Origin: Aliirhizobium wenxiniae
Lineage (GTDB): Bacteria; Pseudomonadota; Alphaproteobacteria; Rhizobiales; Rhizobiaceae
Assembly (NCBI RefSeq): GCF_019511445.1
Contig: NZ_JAEUAN010000005.1
Span: 62,001-126,000 of the forward strand
DNA length: 64,000 bases
Reading direction: 5' to 3'
The first letter of the stretch is position 1. Each line of letters starts with the position of its first letter. The translations under genes and the position numbers were made by a program. This document shows, piece after piece, positions 45,877-56,190 of this stretch. The notes under the pieces are model-generated. The model saw only the letters and a program-made list of their open reading frames with translations, had not been told where the DNA came from and made no database searches.

Positions 45877-46916
45877 CAGACGGTCACGCCGAATGCTGGT
45901 GTGGCCGCGTCAATGTTCGTTGCGAGTTGTGCCGCAAGCTTCAGCGCTTCGACGAGGCTCGTCTCGCGCGCCACACCCTGGCCGGCGATGCCGAAAGCGG
46001 TGCCATGATCGGGTGAGGTCCGGATGAAGGGAAGTCCAAGCGTGACATTGACAGATGTGTCGAAGCCCAGCGCCTTCGCCGGGATCAACGCCTGATCGTG
46101 ATACATGCAGATCGCCACGTCATAGCGGGAGCGCGCTTCATCATGGAACATCGTGTCCGCCGGAAGCGGCCCGAACACATGCAGGCCTTCTTCGCGCAGC
46201 CTGACGATCGCCGGATGGATGACCTGCTGATCCTCAAGCCCGATCGCGCCGTCTTCGCCCGCATGCGGGTTGATACCTGCCACGGCGATGCGCGGCCGCT
46301 CTATGCCGAAACGGTTCTTGAGATCCTGGTTGGTGATACGGCACGTATCGACGATCAGATCCTCCGTCAGCGCCGCCGGAACATCCTTCAGCGGGATATG
46401 GATCGTGACCGGGATGGCGCGCAGTTTCGGACCGGCGAGCATCATCACCGGCAGATAGGACCGCTTCGTTACGTTCGAAGCCAGGTGGGCAAGGAATTCG
46501 GTGTGACCGGGAAACTTGAAACCGGACTGATAGAGAACCGATTTCGCGATCGGGTTGGTGACGACGGCCGAAGTCCGGCCCGAAAAGCAAAGGTCGACTG
46601 CCGTCTCGATCGACGAAATCGTGCCGCGGGCGGTTGCCACATGCGGTTCACCTGCCGCGACGTCGACGCCTGCGGAAATCGGAAGTACCGGGATTGCGTT
46701 GTCGAAGACCGACGCTGCCGTTTCCGGCGAAGCCTCGCGAATCGGCACATCAAGGCCGAGCATTGCCGCCCGTGATTTGAGCACAACCGGATCACCGATG
46801 AAAAGGAAAGGCGGCAGGCCGGTTTCCCGCCGCGCCGCCCATGCAGCCAAGGTGATATCCGGGCCGATCCCTGCGGGATCGCCCTGGGTCAATGCAAGCG
46901 GGCGATCGGTCGCCAT
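45876..46916 (-). CDS. pdxA: 4-hydroxythreonine-4-phosphate dehydrogenase
   Basis: A 346-residue enzyme of vitamin B6 synthesis. [13 protein letters not shown] at 9-21 is the opening signature; GHTEFLA, and [16 protein letters not shown] with its metal-binding His, are typical. Start at 46916. It stands between the SurA-like gene (21 bases upstream) and rsmA, the same order as in E. coli (surA-pdxA-rsmA). Confidence 0.96.
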   Translation of the reverse strand: MATDRPLALTQGDPAGIGPDITLAAWAARRETGLPPFLFIGDPVVLKSRAAMLGLDVPIREASPETAASVFDNAIPVLPISAGVDVAAGEPHVATARGTISSIETAVDLCFSGRTSAVVTNPIAKSVLYQSGFKFPGHTEFLAHLASNVTKRSYLPVMMLAGPKLRAIPVTIHIPLKDVPAALTEDLIVDTCRITNQDLKNRFGIERPRIAVAGINPHAGEDGAIGLEDQQVIHPAIVRLREEGLHVFGPLPADTMFHDEARSRYDVAICMYHDQALIPAKALGFDTSVNVTLGLPFIRTSPDHGTAFGIAGQGVARETSLVEALKLAAQLATNIDAATPAFGVTV

Positions 46917-46937
46917 GGATACTCCGGAATGCTGTGA

Positions 46938-47876
46938 TCAGCGACGGTCGATCTGCGCCTTCTCGCGCAGTTCGTCGAGATATTTCTTGTTGTTGGGGTT
47001 TTCGCCACTGCTTTCCGTCTTGCCGAGGTCTTCGGCACGGAAGACGGCTTCTGCGGCAACGTCATCGGAAACCTGGCGCTGGTCGCAGATGGCAAGGAAC
47101 TCGACGCCGCGCTCGGTAACCTTGGCGGCGGTCGTTCCGTTCTTGGCGTTTTCGACTAGCGGCTTCCAGTCATCCGGTAGGTTCGGCGTCATCACACGAC
47201 CAAGATCACGGACCGACACGTCCATCATCGTCGCGGCGAAATCCTTGGCCTGATCGCAGCCCGGGAACTTAGAGCGGGAGGCTTCGGCTTGCGCCTTGCG
47301 CTTGTTGAGGATCGCATTACGTTTTGCAGCCGGCACGACGAAGATGATCTGCTTGAGGAAATACTCGGTCGTGACCGGTTTTTCCTTGCTTTCCTTCATT
47401 CGGGTGACGAGTTCCTGGCTCGACATGCGGCTGCCGCCGCCACCGTAACGGGCGTTGAGCAGGCGCGGCCAGCTCATCTGCACGGCGATGAAGGCCTTGA
47501 AATGTTCCGACGTGACGCCGGCCTGATCCAGCACCTTGCCCATCTGTGCGGGCGTCATCTTGTTGCTCGCAGCAAAGCGGGCGAAAGACGCATCCACATC
47601 ATCGGTGCTGACCGACATTTTTACGCGGGCGATTTCCTGGCGCTTCAGCATTTCGTCGATCAGCTGCTCGCGGGCCGTATTGCTATCGGCCTTCTGGCGC
47701 TGCAGGCGAAGAAAAGCCGCGCGACGCGCGACGTCGGCGGTGGTGATTGGCGTGCGGTTGACCACGGCGGCCACGCCGCTGCTCTGGGCCGCGGCCACGA
47801 TGGGATCGATGACGAGCGAAGCCGCCAGTGCAGTCATGGCGATTGCCAGCCTGCGCGTTCCGATCACTCCAAACAT
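46938..47876 (-). CDS. SurA-like periplasmic chaperone
   Basis: A 312-residue secreted protein with a signal peptide at about 1-30 (cleavage near VAAAQ). A SurA N-terminal domain follows (VAAVVNRTPITTADVARRAAF, then a long helical region). The C-terminal half is more divergent and a parvulin-type PPIase domain is not obvious: about 312 residues against 428 in E. coli. The place between lptD and pdxA supports a role in outer-membrane protein folding, for example of LptD. Start at 47876 follows GAGGAGTGGACTG. Confidence 0.85.
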   Translation of the reverse strand: MFGVIGTRRLAIAMTALAASLVIDPIVAAAQSSGVAAVVNRTPITTADVARRAAFLRLQRQKADSNTAREQLIDEMLKRQEIARVKMSVSTDDVDASFARFAASNKMTPAQMGKVLDQAGVTSEHFKAFIAVQMSWPRLLNARYGGGGSRMSSQELVTRMKESKEKPVTTEYFLKQIIFVVPAAKRNAILNKRKAQAEASRSKFPGCDQAKDFAATMMDVSVRDLGRVMTPNLPDDWKPLVENAKNGTTAAKVTERGVEFLAICDQRQVSDDVAAEAVFRAEDLGKTESSGENPNNKKYLDELREKAQIDRR

Positions 47877-48007
47877 CAGTCCACTCCTCTTGCGCTCGGA
47901 CTAGTCATGCGACTTACGGGCCGCCTTTTACTATAAGCGTGCCCGAATGCGCAATCGTTGCGGCAAAACCATGACGGCGCCACGGGGACGCCGTCAATTC
48001 TGCGCGA

Positions 48008-50341
48008 TCAATAACGGAAAGTCTGCTGCTCGTCGTAATCGCTTGTCGAGCCGATATTGACGTCGCCAAGCGTCCTGAAGCTCAGGCGTGCACCAACGCT
48101 CCAGTCGTTCGCCTTGCTCGAGTCGGTCTTCTCGGTATAGGCGATCGTGAAGATCGTGCACTCGTCCGCATAGCTGAAGCCGAGACCGCGACGCGTAACT
48201 TCGTTTTCGTCGAGATCCCACGTCGCCTTGCCGGCGATCGACCAGTTCTCGTTGATCCTGAAGCTCATCGACTTTTCCAGGATATTGGTCGACGTCGTCG
48301 AACCGTAATCCGGCTGAGCCTCGACCTTGGTGTAGACCAGCTTTCCGGTCACGCGAGGCGTCTTATAGTCGAAGCCCACATCGGTGCGACGGACATCGAA
48401 TGTATCCTTGTCGAACCGCGTGTTCGTCGACAGGCTGAAGCCCTGCGGCAGGTCGATCGCTGCCATCGCGACGAAGTCCGACACGTCGTTTTCGAGGCCG
48501 GAATTGGCACCCGCGTTGACGAGATCGGCACTTGCGAAGGAGTTTTCGCCAGCAATCTGATAGGACTGGCCGAAAATACCGCGCAGTCCGACGCCGTTAT
48601 CGAACGAACCCGAATAACGGATGCCGACATTGGCGCGCGTGCCGCCTTCGATCCGGTCATAACCGGAGAACTTGTCACGCTCGAACAGGCTGGTCGCATC
48701 GAAGACGAAGCTTTGCGCATCTTCGTTCGGCAGGCCACCGGCCATCTGCTCGTCCGGCCGCACATAGAGCTGCGCGATCGGTTCGATGATATGGCTGCTG
48801 CTGCCGGCCGTAATCAGGAACGGATAACGGGCTTCGAGACCCGCTGTCGCCATGTAACGTCCGCTCGGATCATTTTCCAGAGAGCCGTCATAAGGGCCGC
48901 CAGCGCTGGACGAGGTGCTGCGCAAGCCGTCGCCACGCAATGCCAGCAACGGCGTCAACTGCAGTCCCTGTTCGGTGGTGAAGGTGCGCTTCCATTCCGC
49001 TTCGGTGGTGAAACGGGTATAGCTGCCTTCAAGCCCCGGGAAACGGTAGCTGTCTGCGCCAACGAGATAGTTGTCATCTGCCCGGCGGGACAGGTTCGTC
49101 AGGTTGGCATTGATCGACAGCTGTCCGCCGAAAACGGGCTCCGGTGCATACCAGCTATAGTCGAGAACCGGATAGACGATCGCCTGCTGGCGTTCCAGGA
49201 AACTGGTTTCCGCATCGTCCTGCTCGTCGAAATAGTAGCCATGCAGATCGAAATAGTTCCGCGTGCCAAGACCGGTCAGGTAGACGTCGTTCGTGAACGT
49301 CTCCTTGTCGAAGTCCTCAAGATTGTAGGTGCGCGAGAAATTGTTGTCGCTCTGCACCATCACATCCCAGCCGAAGGTCCAGCGTGGATTGATGTGGAAC
49401 TCGCCCTTGGACGCAGCCATGAAGCGAGTGTCGTCTTCTCGGTCGGCAGTTCCTGCTTCGAACGAATCCGAATTTTGCTGGTTGATGCCGGCGAAGCGGA
49501 ACGTGTGCTCGCCGGTCTCGAACTTGTTGCGGATTTCGCCTTCGACGAGCAGACCCTGGTTGCTGTAATAGGTCGGCGTGAGCGTCGCATCCATGCTCGG
49601 CGAGAAGACATGGTAATACGGGACGCTTATCCCGAAACCGAGATTGTCATCTGCGCTGAAGCGCGGGAACAGCAAGCCCGACTTGCGTTCGACGGTTTCG
49701 TCGGGAACGGTGATCGGGAAGGGCAGCCGGCCAAGCGACATGCCGAACAGCTCGAACTGAGCGTTCTCCAGGCGGATCGTATGCGTCTGGCCGTTGCGAA
49801 CGACGCGCTGAGCCTTGACCTGCCACAGAGGCGCCTTGCCAGGCGTTGCCGCGCAGGGCAGGCAGGCTGTGTAGACGGTGTTGTTGAGCACCATCACGTC
49901 GCCGGTCTGACGCTCGGCGCTTTCGGCGGCAAGGCGGGTATTGTCGGTCGTCTCGACGCGCAGCGAATTCAGGAATCCCTGACCGAAATCGTCGGTGACA
50001 TCCAGTTCTTCGGCATAGACGCGCGTACCGCCCGGCTCGATGAGTTCGATATTGCCGGACGCCATGACGCGTCCAGACTTCTGGTCATATTCGACCCGCT
50101 GGGCGACCATGCGGTAACGATTGTAATAAATCTGCACACCGCCACGGGCGGTCACGCGCTGAGCATCCTGATTATAGGTGAGCTCATTGGCGCGCAGAAG
50201 CATCTTCGCGTCGTCCGATTGGACAGGCACGAGTCCTTGTGCATGCACGACATCCGCCGTGACACCACATACGAACGCAGACACACCTGTCAGCAGAGCG
50301 GCGGCAAGCCGTCTTATATTTCTGCGGTTACTGACCGCCAC
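48008..50341 (-). CDS. lptD: LPS assembly protein LptD
   Basis: A 777-residue outer-membrane protein that inserts LPS into the outer leaflet. After a signal peptide (about 1-34) comes an OstA/LptA-like beta-jellyroll (DAKMLLRANELTYNQDAQRV onwards), then the 26-strand barrel region, ending in aromatic residues as outer-membrane proteins do (final FRY). The start is GTG at 50341, overlapping the lptG stop by 1 base. Cys residues for the disulfides are few (a CLPC motif near 155-160), as in other alphaproteobacteria. Confidence 0.95.
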   Translation of the reverse strand: MAVSNRRNIRRLAAALLTGVSAFVCGVTADVVHAQGLVPVQSDDAKMLLRANELTYNQDAQRVTARGGVQIYYNRYRMVAQRVEYDQKSGRVMASGNIELIEPGGTRVYAEELDVTDDFGQGFLNSLRVETTDNTRLAAESAERQTGDVMVLNNTVYTACLPCAATPGKAPLWQVKAQRVVRNGQTHTIRLENAQFELFGMSLGRLPFPITVPDETVERKSGLLFPRFSADDNLGFGISVPYYHVFSPSMDATLTPTYYSNQGLLVEGEIRNKFETGEHTFRFAGINQQNSDSFEAGTADREDDTRFMAASKGEFHINPRWTFGWDVMVQSDNNFSRTYNLEDFDKETFTNDVYLTGLGTRNYFDLHGYYFDEQDDAETSFLERQQAIVYPVLDYSWYAPEPVFGGQLSINANLTNLSRRADDNYLVGADSYRFPGLEGSYTRFTTEAEWKRTFTTEQGLQLTPLLALRGDGLRSTSSSAGGPYDGSLENDPSGRYMATAGLEARYPFLITAGSSSHIIEPIAQLYVRPDEQMAGGLPNEDAQSFVFDATSLFERDKFSGYDRIEGGTRANVGIRYSGSFDNGVGLRGIFGQSYQIAGENSFASADLVNAGANSGLENDVSDFVAMAAIDLPQGFSLSTNTRFDKDTFDVRRTDVGFDYKTPRVTGKLVYTKVEAQPDYGSTTSTNILEKSMSFRINENWSIAGKATWDLDENEVTRRGLGFSYADECTIFTIAYTEKTDSSKANDWSVGARLSFRTLGDVNIGSTSDYDEQQTFRY

Positions 50342-51429
50342 TAGCCGTCCTCCTGATGAAGCAAGATCGTAGCCCCCACTGCCGTTGCAACGACGACTGG
50401 TATCCAGACCGCCACGAACGGAGGAATCGCTCCGCTGCTTCCGAACGCTTTTACAAGCACGCTGACGACATAAAGCACGAAGCCGGAAACTATTCCACCC
50501 AGAATCATCGAGCGGGACTGGGCGAAGCGACTGAATTTTAACGAAACTGTTGCAGCAATGAGAGTCATGGCCACAAGCAGGATGGGGAGCGACAGAAGCG
50601 AGTGGAATTGGGTTTCCAGCGCTTTGGTTGAGATGCCGAATGACCGGCTGATCTCGATCTTTCGGGAAAGATCAAGGAATGCAACGTTTTCAGGCTGCTC
50701 CAGGCTTTCCTGAAGATATTCCTGTTTCAGGTTGGTACGCACCTGTTCCGTGGGCTTGCGCGCGGGAATCTCTCCGGGGCGATTCTCCAGGACGTCGGTA
50801 AGAAGCCAGTAACCATTTTCGAGTTTTGCTGTGCGCGCATCCTGTCGCATGGTCACCGCGCCACCCTTGTCGAAGTGGAAAACCACCACGTCGATCAGTT
50901 CTGCACCCTGATCCTTGTAGCTCTTGGCGCCGATGATGACGTCCTCATCGCCGCTGATCTGGCGAATCCATGGCACGAACTTGCTGGCTTTGGCGCGATT
51001 GCTCGCCTGCCGCCAGTTGGCCTCGACGGAAACTGATTCGCGCTGGCCCCATGCGCCGACCGGATTGATGACCAGGATCGTGAACAGGCCAAGCAGGAAG
51101 GAGCCGACAATGAACGGGAAGATGAACTGCCAGACGGAAATGCCGGCTGCTCGCGTGACGACCAGTTCGTAACGGCGGTTCAGCGCGATCAGCACCGTCA
51201 TGCCGATGAACAGGCTGAGTGTCGGGATCGTCTGCTGCAGGATGAGCGGCAGGCGCATGAGCGTGATGCCCAGGGCGCCGAGAACGCTGTATTCGGCAAG
51301 GCCCGAAAGCTTGCGCGTCGTCTCGCTGAAATCGGCGAGCATGATGATCGCGCTCACCCCCAGAAGGAACCAGAAGGCGGTGACGATATAGCGCTGGAAG
51401 AAATACCGGCCGAGCGTGGAGAAGATCAT
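50341..51429 (-). CDS. lptG: LPS export permease LptG
   Basis: A 362-residue inner-membrane subunit of the LptB2FG transporter, YjgP/YjgQ family. Three N-terminal helices, a periplasmic beta-jellyroll (about 135-260), and three C-terminal helices are visible. Its ATG overlaps by 4 bases the lptF stop. The gene for the ATPase LptB is not in this window. Confidence 0.93.
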   Translation of the reverse strand: MIFSTLGRYFFQRYIVTAFWFLLGVSAIIMLADFSETTRKLSGLAEYSVLGALGITLMRLPLILQQTIPTLSLFIGMTVLIALNRRYELVVTRAAGISVWQFIFPFIVGSFLLGLFTILVINPVGAWGQRESVSVEANWRQASNRAKASKFVPWIRQISGDEDVIIGAKSYKDQGAELIDVVVFHFDKGGAVTMRQDARTAKLENGYWLLTDVLENRPGEIPARKPTEQVRTNLKQEYLQESLEQPENVAFLDLSRKIEISRSFGISTKALETQFHSLLSLPILLVAMTLIAATVSLKFSRFAQSRSMILGGIVSGFVLYVVSVLVKAFGSSGAIPPFVAVWIPVVVATAVGATILLHQEDG

Positions 51430-52601
51430 GATGCACCTCCACCGGAATTGGATGTTATCTTCAGGCGACGCATCAGCATGCTGTTCATGCGCCCGATGTT
51501 ACGGGTGATGGTGCGCGGCATGTAGAGCTGCCGGTTGGTTGCCAGCATATAGGAAGAAACAGCAATCGTGACGAGCGGGATCGCATAAACGAGCGGCATG
51601 TAAGACGGGCTGCGCTCCACCAGGTTCGTCGCCGAAAAGCCGAGCCAGCGCAAGCCGAAGGCGACGATCAGCGCATAGATCATCGGATGAACGCGCGCCT
51701 GGCGATGCGAACGGCTGCTGCCTGCGACGACCAGCGATACAAGGGCAAAGGCAATTGGGTAAAGCCAGTCGGAAAGCCTGCGATGGAGTTCCGAGTAAAA
51801 CTTGCTCGGGGATCGCTGATAGGCCGGATCATTCGGGTCGGGATTGAGCAGGAATCCGAGGCCACGGTCGCCCGACGACATGGGCAAAGCCTCGCCGTCC
51901 GACTTTGTCATGGCCGAGAGATCGAAGGCATAGGAATCGAAGCGGACGATAGAGATGCGGCCATCCGGCGATTTGCGGTGGACCTCGCCATCGCGCATCG
52001 TCAGCGACGTGCCGCCCGGATCGACCGAGCCTTCCTTCGCATAATAGATGAGATCGAAATTCGGGTCGCGATAATCGACGACGAACAGTCCCTTCAGCAG
52101 GCGGCCCGAATGCCGCTCGGAAATCTGCACATAGAGACCGTCTTCGATGCTGCGGAACGTCTTTTCCTCGATGACCGAAGAAAGCAGGTCGGCATAGGCA
52201 GCGGCAATCATCGTGCGCACGCCCATCCGTGATGCCGGCTCGAGGAAGTTCGTTACCGAGAAGGATACGATGCTGAGCGCGACAGCCAGCCCGATGACCG
52301 GCTTATAGATGATGCTGCGGCTGGCACCAGCGGCATCGATGACCGGCAACTCCGAATCGTTGTTCATCGCGGTCAGCGTCTGGGTGATGCCGATAACGAA
52401 AGCGAACGGCATGACGACCGGCAGGATGGTCGGCAGAATGTAGCTTGCGAGCAGCATGAACGAGCCCATCGACTGGCCCGTGTCCGTGACCAGATTGATA
52501 CGCCCGAGCACCTGGATGGTCCAGATGATGGTCAGCACCGGAATGAGTGCCACCAGGAACATCTGGAATATCCGGCGCAATATGTAAGTTTCGAGAAGCT
52601 T
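51426..52601 (-). CDS. lptF: LPS export permease LptF
   Basis: A 391-residue YjgP/YjgQ family protein, partner of LptG. LETYILRRIFQMFL at the start is the family opening; six membrane helices flank a periplasmic domain. The start at 52601 was preferred over a longer in-frame start at 52634. First gene of the operon lptF-lptG-lptD-surA-like-pdxA-rsmA; the promoter is in the 254-base divergent region shared with pepA. Confidence 0.93.
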   Translation of the reverse strand, partial: KLLETYILRRIFQMFLVALIPVLTIIWTIQVLGRINLVTDTGQSMGSFMLLASYILPTILPVVMPFAFVIGITQTLTAMNNDSELPVIDAAGASRSIIYKPVIGLAVALSIVSFSVTNFLEPASRMGVRTMIAAAYADLLSSVIEEKTFRSIEDGLYVQISERHSGRLLKGLFVVDYRDPNFDLIYYAKEGSVDPGGTSLTMRDGEVHRKSPDGRISIVRFDSYAFDLSAMTKSDGEALPMSSGDRGLGFLLNPDPNDPAYQRSPSKFYSELHRRLSDWLYPIAFALVSLVVAGSSRSHRQARVHPMIYALIVAFGLRWLGFSATNLVERSPSYMPLVYAIPLVTIAVSSYMLATNRQLYMPRTITRNIGRMNSMLMRRLKITSNSGGGAS

Positions 52602-52693
52602 CATTCCCGTCCGACATTGTTGCTGCCGCGCCATCCCTTCGATGACGCCGAGCCTATCTATGTGATCGATGAGGTCTTTGCGACAGATGCCAC

Positions 52694-52737
52694 GTCACAA
52701 AAATGTTGGCTAGCCGACTTTTATTTTTTGTTGTGAC
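52694..52737. promoter_or_regulatory. Spaced inverted repeat in the lptF/pepA divergent region
   Basis: GTCACAA and TTGTGAC are separated by 30 AT-rich bases that include GGCTAGCC. The AT-rich core is unlike the surrounding sequence and may hold the promoters of both divergent genes, with the repeat as an operator. Only the repeat is seen; no regulator can be named. Confidence 0.35.
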
Positions 52738-52855
52738 ATTTCAAAACCGCTGACATTCGCGCACAGGTCATAGCACCTTTCTTCCTGCGGGCTTGCCTTC
52801 GTGGTCGAAAGGGTGAAGATCGGGCCATGTTTTGAATAAAAGACGTGGAGTGCCA

Positions 52856-54340
52856 ATGTCCGTCCAGCTTAATATCTCTTTTGCCAAATCCTCATCCTTG
52901 GCCGCTTCGGCAGCCATCCAGTTCAAGCTTTTCGGCGATCAACCGGCTTCCGGTTCGTCGGAAGCAGACCCGCAGGGCGTGGGGACGCGAGCAGCTGAGA
53001 TTGCTAAGTTTTCCGGCAAGGCGATGACTGTGCTGGACGTCATCGCTCCGCATGGTTCCGAAGCGGATCGACTGACAGTTATCGGCCTTGGCAAGGCGGA
53101 TGAGTTGACTGCCTATGACTGGCTGCGGGCAGGCGGCGTTGCGGCCGCAAACCTCAAGACTGCCAAGAAGGCCGTCGTCTTTCTTGATGTGCCGGGCCTC
53201 GAAGTGACCGCAGCTCAGGCTGCTGATTTTGCTCTCGGCATGCTGCTTCGCTCCTATTCGTTCGATAGTTACAAGACGGCGAAGAAAGACGACGACAAGC
53301 CCGTTTCCGTTGACGTGAAGATCGTCATGGCCGGCCATGCCGCCGCAAAGAAGGCATTCGCTGTATCCGAGGCGATTGCCGGTGGCGTCATCCTGGCGCG
53401 CGATCTCGTCAACCTGCCGCCGAATGTGCTCGGCCCCGTCGAATTTGCCGAGAAGGCCAGGGAACTGACGGCGCTTGGCGTCGAGGTCGAAGTCCTCACC
53501 GAAAAGGAAATGAAAAAGCTCGGCATGGGCGCGTTGCTTGGTGTGGCACAGGGTTCGGTGCGTCCGCCGCGTCTGGCCGTCATGCACTGGAACGGTGGTA
53601 AGGCGAAGGACAAGCCGGTTGCCTTTGTCGGCAAGGGCGTCGTCTTCGATACGGGCGGTATCTCCATCAAGCCGGGTGCCGGCATGGAGGACATGAAGGG
53701 TGATATGGGCGGTGCCGCCGCGGTCATCGGCCTCATGCATACGCTTGCCGCCCGCAAGGCGAAGGTCAACGCCGTCGGCATTCTCGGCCTTGTGGAAAAC
53801 ATGCCGGATGGCAACGCCCAGCGCCCCGGCGACATCGTTACCTCCATGTCCGGCCAGACTATCGAGATCATCAACACCGATGCCGAAGGCCGTCTCGTTC
53901 TGGCCGACGCGCTGTTTTATACCAAGGAGCGCTTCAAGCCGCGCTTCATGGTCAATCTTGCGACCCTGACAGGCGCGATCGTTGTCGCGCTCGGCAACGC
54001 CCATGCCGGCCTGTTTTCCAATGACGACACGCTCGCCGGCCAGTTGACCGCGGCAGGCGAAGTGACTTCGGAAAAGCTGTGGCGCATGCCGCTCGCCAAG
54101 GAATACGACAAGATCATAGATAGCCGCTTTGCCGATATGAAGAACAGCGGCGGCCGTCCGGCCGGTTCGATCACGGCCGCGCAATTCCTCAAGCGTTATG
54201 TTGGCGATACACCCTGGGCACATCTCGATATCGCGGCGACCGCAATGAGCGCGCCGCAGACCGAGATCAACACGTCCTGGGCGTCGGGTTATGGCGTTCG
54301 CCTTCTGGACGAACTCGTCCGGGCGAATTACGAGGGCTGA
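52856..54340 (+). CDS. pepA: Leucyl aminopeptidase
   Basis: A 494-residue M17 cytosolic aminopeptidase. The C-terminal catalytic domain has [17 protein letters not shown] (metal-binding Lys and Asp) and the family signature [12 protein letters not shown]. Residues 1-165 are the less conserved N-terminal domain. Start at 52856 follows GGAGTGCCA; an upstream in-frame start at 52832 lacks a ribosome site. The stop overlaps the holC start (TGATG). Confidence 0.96.
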   Translation: MSVQLNISFAKSSSLAASAAIQFKLFGDQPASGSSEADPQGVGTRAAEIAKFSGKAMTVLDVIAPHGSEADRLTVIGLGKADELTAYDWLRAGGVAAANLKTAKKAVVFLDVPGLEVTAAQAADFALGMLLRSYSFDSYKTAKKDDDKPVSVDVKIVMAGHAAAKKAFAVSEAIAGGVILARDLVNLPPNVLGPVEFAEKARELTALGVEVEVLTEKEMKKLGMGALLGVAQGSVRPPRLAVMHWNGGKAKDKPVAFVGKGVVFDTGGISIKPGAGMEDMKGDMGGAAAVIGLMHTLAARKAKVNAVGILGLVENMPDGNAQRPGDIVTSMSGQTIEIINTDAEGRLVLADALFYTKERFKPRFMVNLATLTGAIVVALGNAHAGLFSNDDTLAGQLTAAGEVTSEKLWRMPLAKEYDKIIDSRFADMKNSGGRPAGSITAAQFLKRYVGDTPWAHLDIAATAMSAPQTEINTSWASGYGVRLLDELVRANYEG

Positions 54341-54789
54341 TGACCGAAGTTCTCTTCTACCACCTGACCGAATCGAAGCTCGAGGATGCGCTGCCGGCGC
54401 TCCTCGAAAAGAGCGTCGAACGCGGCTGGAAAGTGGTTGTCCAGACCAACGACGAAGCGCGTCGGGATATGCTCGACGCGCATCTGTGGACCTTTCGCGA
54501 CGAGAGTTTTCTGCCGCATGGAACGGATGCCGTACCTATGGCGGAAGTACAGCCCGTGCTGCTGACGACGGAAAGCGAAAACGCCAACAGTGCGACCGTC
54601 CGCTTCATGGTGGATGGTGCCGCCCCGCCAGCGCTCGACCCTTACGAGCGCGTCGTCTTCATGTTCGATGGCTATGACCAGCAACAGCTAGAAAGTGCCC
54701 GCGCCGAATGGAAACGGCTGAAAGGCGAGGGGCATGCGCTGACCTACTGGCAGCAATCGCCCGAAGGCCGTTGGGTGAAGAAGGCCTGA
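54340..54789 (+). CDS. holC: DNA polymerase III subunit chi
   Basis: A 149-residue clamp-loader accessory protein that links the replisome to SSB. EVLFYHLTESKLEDALPALLEK at the start and the ending WQQSPEGRWVKKA match HolC. The ATG overlaps the pepA stop, the same pepA-holC order as in E. coli. A terminator covers the stop codon region. Confidence 0.93.
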   Translation: MTEVLFYHLTESKLEDALPALLEKSVERGWKVVVQTNDEARRDMLDAHLWTFRDESFLPHGTDAVPMAEVQPVLLTTESENANSATVRFMVDGAAPPALDPYERVVFMFDGYDQQQLESARAEWKRLKGEGHALTYWQQSPEGRWVKKA

Positions 54790-54812
54790 TCGGCCTTCTG
54801 TCTCTTTGTTTA
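54779..54812 (+). terminator. Terminator after holC
   Basis: The stem AGAAGGCC / GGCCTTCT with a 5-base loop overlaps the holC stop and is followed by GTCTCTTTGTTTATT. Confidence 0.7.
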
Positions 54813-54813
54813 T

Positions 54814-55686
54814 TCAGTTGGCCGCAAATAGCGGCCTTATGGTCGAAGCGACCAGCATGTCCGACGACGGCTTGCCGTATTTCAGCTGCACCACCTTGTA
54901 ACCTTCCGCCCTGAGCTGGGTCAGCAGTGCTGGCAGCATGGAGGCGGTGCGCGGATGGATGTCGTGCATCAGGATAATGCCCTTGCGATGGGCGCGCAGC
55001 GCCTCCATCGTCCGCGTCGCAACGGCGGCCGGCGTATCGCTGAAATAATCCTTCGAATCGACCTGAACGTCCATAACAACCATTCGGTGGCGGCCCATCC
55101 AGTGCCGCAGCTTCCTCGAATCGGAGAGATAGGGGAAGCGGAAGAAGTCTGCATCTACGCCGGTTGCCGCCTCGACAGCTCTGCGACCCTTCTCGATCTC
55201 GGCCACGGCTTCGTCGAATGACAGGTGGGCGAGATTCGGGTGGCGATAGGTATGGCTGCCGATCGTATGCCCCTCGGCCACGACTTCGCGGGCGATGTCC
55301 GGATGCGCCTTGGCCATCTGGCCGACCATCATGAACGAGGCCTTCACGCCGAACTGGTCGAGCGTGGCAAGGATGCGCTCGGTCTTTTTCGGCATAGGGC
55401 CATCGTCGAAAGTGAGCACGACTTCCTTGTCGCGCAATTTTATGTCTGAGATCGAGCTGACCGTCAGTTCGCGCCCGGCAAGGCCGCCCATCTTGTTGAG
55501 CCGGCCCCAGGCGGCGGGCGTCAGTGCGACCGGCGACCTGGCATCGTCCTTTGGCCTGAGCGAGCCGGCGGCGTCGCCGGCGGCAAAGGCCGATCTGAGT
55601 GATCCGCCTTCAGACGGTGGCTTGCCCGCGCAGGAGGAAAGAAGGCTGATGACAACAGCAGCGGCACAGACGGCACGGACCGGCAT
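54814..55686 (-). CDS. Polysaccharide deacetylase lipoprotein
   Basis: A 290-residue NodB-homology deacetylase of carbohydrate esterase family 4. The N-terminus ends in LLSSCAG, a lipobox, so it is probably a lipoprotein. VVLTFDDGPMP gives the catalytic and metal-binding Asp pair, and SHTYRHPNL the metal-binding His residues. RFPYLSDSRKLRHW and IILMHDIHPRT are motifs 3 and 5. Likely acts on peptidoglycan or a surface polysaccharide in the periplasm. Convergent with holC. Confidence 0.9.
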   Translation of the reverse strand: MPVRAVCAAAVVISLLSSCAGKPPSEGGSLRSAFAAGDAAGSLRPKDDARSPVALTPAAWGRLNKMGGLAGRELTVSSISDIKLRDKEVVLTFDDGPMPKKTERILATLDQFGVKASFMMVGQMAKAHPDIAREVVAEGHTIGSHTYRHPNLAHLSFDEAVAEIEKGRRAVEAATGVDADFFRFPYLSDSRKLRHWMGRHRMVVMDVQVDSKDYFSDTPAAVATRTMEALRAHRKGIILMHDIHPRTASMLPALLTQLRAEGYKVVQLKYGKPSSDMLVASTIRPLFAAN

Positions 55687-55797
55687 GAAGGAGTTCTCGA
55701 TGAAAAATGACGCGTGAATCGATTACGCGCGATCTTTCGTCGAACATGGTTAATGGGTGGTTATTTCCGGCTTTGTCGACGCCAGTACACTGGTTAC

Positions 55798-56190
55798 CTA
55801 GGCAAGATCGGTTTGAGAGAAGTCCGAGCCGACATAAAGAAGCGGCACATTTGCCGAACGGGCACCCGCATAAGAAAAACAATCACCGAAATTGAGTTTT
55901 GCCGGATGCCGTCCCTTGCCGTAGCGGGCGAAAGCGTCGAGCGCGATGGAGGCGGTGTGGTCATCGACGTTGGCGATTGAAACCTTCATCGCCGCAAGCA
56001 AAGAACGAACCAACCGCTCGGCCTCTTTAACAGCCAGATTCTGCTTTCCGGCGAGCACGACGGTAGCCTCGTAGATCACTGTTGGCCCTGTTGAACGGGC
56101 GGAGGAGTCCAGATCGATCTGTTCAAGCAGTTCTCGGGACTTCGGCCCATCGATAAGAATTTCCACGAGAGCGGAAGTCTCGATGAACAT
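55798..56190 (-). CDS. vapC: VapC-family PIN-domain toxin
   Basis: A 130-residue PIN-domain ribonuclease toxin. The ending LNFGDCFSYAGARSANVPLLY, then GSDFSQTDL, is the conserved C-terminal acidic cluster region. The opening is MFIETSALVEIL, with Glu at position 4 where most VapC proteins have the first catalytic Asp. The change is conservative, so activity may be kept. ATG at 56190 overlaps the vapB stop (TGATG); an upstream in-frame start at 56202 would lie inside vapB and is not preferred. Confidence 0.85.
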   Translation of the reverse strand: MFIETSALVEILIDGPKSRELLEQIDLDSSARSTGPTVIYEATVVLAGKQNLAVKEAERLVRSLLAAMKVSIANVDDHTASIALDAFARYGKGRHPAKLNFGDCFSYAGARSANVPLLYVGSDFSQTDLA

